DNA from: SW-9-67-25 sp964623735
GTDB taxonomy: Archaea; Halobacteriota; Halobacteria; Halobacteriales; Haloarculaceae
Assembly: GCA_964623735.1 (NCBI GenBank)
Contig: CAZUVE010000136.1
Coordinates: forward strand, 1 to 7,471
Direction of reading: 5' to 3'
DNA: 7,471 nt
The notes beneath the pieces were generated by a model, which had not been told where the DNA came from, did not search any database, and was given only the letters and a program-made list of their open reading frames with translations. Positions 5,760 through 7,471 of the stretch are shown here, piece by piece; position 1 is the first letter of the stretch; the number at the start of each line of letters is the position of its first letter. The position numbers and the translations under genes are program-made.

Positions 5760-6368
5760 TCACCGCCCGAACCGGCGCTGTCGCTGCTGGTAGTCCCGCA
5801 ACGCCCGCAGGTAGTCGCGCCGCCGGAAGTTCTGCCAGTTGACGTCGGTGAAGTACAGCTCCGAGTAGACAGACTGCCAGATCATGAAATCGGAGAGCCG
5901 CTCGGCGCCGGTCTTGAGAACGAGGTCGGGATCGGTCGGGAACACGAGGCGGCGCTCGATGTCCGCCTCGGCGATTCCGTCGGGGTCCACCCCGCCCGCC
6001 CGGACGTCCTCGGCGACGGCGCGCACGGCGGCCGCGAACTCGGCTTTCCCGCCGAGCCCGATGCTCACCTGGACGGGCGCGTCGGCGCGCTCGCGGTCGT
6101 CCGGCCCGCGGACGGCGACCTCCCGGGGGGTCTCGAGCGCGTCGAGCCGCGATTGGAGCGAGGCGGCGGCCTCCTCGTCGAGGACGCTCACGTACACGAC
6201 CACGCGCTCGGCGCCGAAGTCGAAGGCCAACCTCAGGACGTCCGCCAGCGTCCCGTACCCGCCCTCGCCGAGCAGGTCCCGCTCGGTGATGACGACCGCG
6301 ACCGTCTCCGGGAGTTCTGCCCCGCTCGCCCGCAGCCGCGCCGCGAGGTAGGTATCGTACAGCCCCAC
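5760..6368 (-). CDS. Cis-prenyltransferase (UppS-family) paralogue lacking the catalytic DGN motif
   Basis: 202 aa from GTG 6368. The C-terminal half is clearly UppS-like: PTDPDLVLKTGAERLSDF, then WQSVYSELYFTDVNWQNF, and the end RRFGR with the family's terminal RxG. TLADVLRLAFDFGAERVVVYV matches the family's second conserved block. Where active enzymes have VAIIMDGNxRWA this protein has VAVVITERDLL (about 23-33), so the catalytic Asp and Asn are replaced. The substrate-site RTSGE segment is altered to KTGAE and is one residue shorter. Loss of DGN with RxG kept is the pattern of NgBR/Nus1-type partner subunits in heteromeric cis-prenyltransferases, so it may partner a catalytic UppS elsewhere. 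The frame extends to GTG 6443 (227 aa). I prefer 6368 because LYDTYLAARL begins the family-like sequence and an AT-rich GTTTTCAT (6391-6398) lies about 27 bases upstream. The 25 extra residues look unrelated. Role in carrier lipid synthesis is inference. Confidence 0.85.
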   Translation of the reverse strand: MGLYDTYLAARLRASGAELPETVAVVITERDLLGEGGYGTLADVLRLAFDFGAERVVVYVSVLDEEAAASLQSRLDALETPREVAVRGPDDRERADAPVQVSIGLGGKAEFAAAVRAVAEDVRAGGVDPDGIAEADIERRLVFPTDPDLVLKTGAERLSDFMIWQSVYSELYFTDVNWQNFRRRDYLRALRDYQQRQRRFGR

Positions 6369-6450
6369 GCCACAACGTTCTTCCAGGGAGATGAAAACGA
6401 GTTCGGTGTGGCCGCCGCGGCTGGCGTGTGGAAGCGAGACCACAGCGAAC

Positions 6451-6459
6451 AGTATAAGC
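6451..6459 (+). promoter_or_regulatory. TATA box of the DUF92 gene, possibly bidirectional
   Basis: AGTATAAGC is preceded by GCGAAC, a BRE-like purine-rich stretch. Its centre is about 29 bases before GTG 6484, giving a leaderless transcript. Read on the - strand it is CTTATACT and could also serve the cis-prenyltransferase-like gene. That would place transcription start near 6428, downstream of GTG 6443, with a leader of about 60 bases to GTG 6368. Confidence 0.6.
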
Positions 6460-6483
6460 CGTCGGGACGACAGCCAGAGAGTA

Positions 6484-7471
6484 GTGACAGACAGAGTCCG
6501 GCGCGCGGCGGCCTTCGCGCTCGTCGGGACGCTCGCGCTCGCGGTTCCGACCCTCGGAGGGGCACGGGAACCGGCCTACGCGACCGTCGCCGCAGCCGGC
6601 CCGTTCCTCGCGGTCGCGGCCGCTGCGCTCCTCGTCGACACCGACAGCCGGCTGTTCACGCTGTTCGCCCGTCGGGGCGACCGCCGGGACGGCAAGCTCT
6701 ACGGTCTCGCGGGCTTCACGCTGGCCGCCGCCGGGCTATCGATACTCACCGTCGAGTTCGGAATGCCGGGGCACGTGTTCGTCGGGACGGTCCTGCTGGT
6801 GGCCTACGGGAACCTGGGTGGCCAGCTCGTCCGGCGGTACGGGGGCGAGCGCGCGCTCGTCGCCGCCGGGTTCGTCACCGGGGGCTCTCTCGCCGCCGCC
6901 GCGGGCCAGGTGGCCGTGACCCGGACGCTCGACGCCCCCGCGTCTCTCCCGGGCGTCGTCTTCCTCGCAGCCAGCGGCGCCCTGCTCGCCGCGCTGTTGC
7001 GGGCGGTGCTTTTCCGCCGCGACGACCCGCTCGTGATGGCGGTGGTCGCGTTCCTCCTGTGGCTCTTTGCCGCCCTTCCCGTGGAGATCTCGGCCACCCG
7101 GATTGTCGTCGCCCTGGCCGTGACCGTCGCGCTCGGGTACGTGTCGTACGCGCTGGAGACCGCCTCCGTGGCCGGAATGGTGACCGGCATCCTGCTCGGC
7201 CTGCTGACGATCGTCCTCGGGGACTACGCGTGGTTCGCGATGCTCGCCGCCTTCTTCGGAATCGGGGGACTGGCCGCCAAGTACCGCTACGAGGAGAAAC
7301 GCGCCCGCGGCATCGCCGAGGAGAACGAGGGTGCCCGGGGGACTGGCAACGTCCTGGCGAACTCGCTTGTCGCGCTTGTCGCGGTGCTGGGCGCGGCCGC
7401 GAGCCCCGGCCTGGGTGTGCCGCCCCGTGCTTTCCTGTTCGCGTTCGCCGGCGCCGTCAGCGCCGCGCTCG
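6484..7471 (+). CDS. DUF92 family membrane protein (VTE6/TMEM19-like), N-terminal part
   Basis: 329 codons are visible and the window ends inside the gene. The start is GTG at 6484, placed by the TATA box at 6451-6459. About ten hydrophobic segments are visible, including roughly 8-25, 32-51, 72-90, 124-141, 157-177, 183-200, 206-223 and 250-264. The DUF92 core is recognisable from about 225: ASVAGMVTGILLGLL, then KYRYEEKRARGIAEENEGAR (266-285) and GTGNVLANSLVALVAVL (286-302), the family's most conserved stretch. The first 200 or so residues form an extra membrane domain before the core. Plant VTE6 of this family phosphorylates phytyl phosphate to phytyl diphosphate with CTP. Archaeal members are uncharacterised as far as I know. 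Divergence from a UppS-family gene over a shared short promoter region suggests a polyprenyl-phosphate substrate; this is inference. Family assignment is firm, substrate is not. Confidence 0.88.
   Translation, partial: MTDRVRRAAAFALVGTLALAVPTLGGAREPAYATVAAAGPFLAVAAAALLVDTDSRLFTLFARRGDRRDGKLYGLAGFTLAAAGLSILTVEFGMPGHVFVGTVLLVAYGNLGGQLVRRYGGERALVAAGFVTGGSLAAAAGQVAVTRTLDAPASLPGVVFLAASGALLAALLRAVLFRRDDPLVMAVVAFLLWLFAALPVEISATRIVVALAVTVALGYVSYALETASVAGMVTGILLGLLTIVLGDYAWFAMLAAFFGIGGLAAKYRYEEKRARGIAEENEGARGTGNVLANSLVALVAVLGAAASPGLGVPPRAFLFAFAGAVSAAL

Noticed and set aside
6804..7190. Antisense frame of 128 codons within the DUF92 gene
   Set aside because: Ser/Thr/Ala/Arg-rich low-complexity mirror of membrane-protein codons; the sense strand has clear DUF92 motifs.
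1..7471. CRISPR arrays, insertion sequences, attachment sites, toxin-antitoxin or phage genes
   Set aside because: No spaced direct repeats, transposase or integrase motifs or terminal inverted repeats are visible. Apart from the PEBP remnant the region looks like stable chromosome.

Overview
The window is very GC-rich, and its predicted proteins are strongly acidic (Asp/Glu-heavy, Lys-poor). Genes overlap by 1 to 8 bases, and the promoters look archaeal: TATA boxes about 27 bases upstream of likely leaderless starts. Together these point to a haloarchaeon (class Halobacteria). I do not assign a genus.

Region 1 (1-4887, + strand) is a branched-chain amino acid operon: the 3' part of ilvB (acetolactate synthase large subunit), ilvN (its ACT-domain regulatory subunit), ilvC (ketol-acid reductoisomerase), a small acidic unrecognised gene, leuC and leuD (isopropylmalate isomerase). 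IlvBN and IlvC carry out the first two steps common to valine, leucine and isoleucine synthesis. LeuCD isomerises isopropylmalate on the leucine branch. Neighbouring genes overlap or nearly touch, so translational coupling is likely. The 90-codon gene between ilvC and leuC shares ATGA with leuC. It has two copies of an HxxP...FxRGR motif around an acidic 6-residue tandem repeat. leuB is not in the window.

Region 2 (4888-5759) starts with a palindrome and a TATA-like inverted repeat, then a 118-aa zinc-finger-like protein. Three adjacent stem-loop-forming inverted repeats follow (5321-5417). They run into a decayed PEBP (YbhB/Raf-kinase-inhibitor-like) gene that has lost its 5' end and carries a one-base deletion.

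Region 3 (5760-7471) is a divergent pair. On the - strand is a cis-prenyltransferase (UppS-family) paralogue that lacks the catalytic DGN motif but keeps the terminal RxG, as in the NgBR/Nus1 type of subunit. On the + strand is a DUF92 membrane protein, the family of plant VTE6 phytyl-phosphate kinase, cut by the window end. The pair suggests a polyprenyl-phosphate (glycosyl carrier lipid) function. This pair, the small duplicated-motif protein in the leucine operon and the hairpin cluster are the least explained parts of the window.
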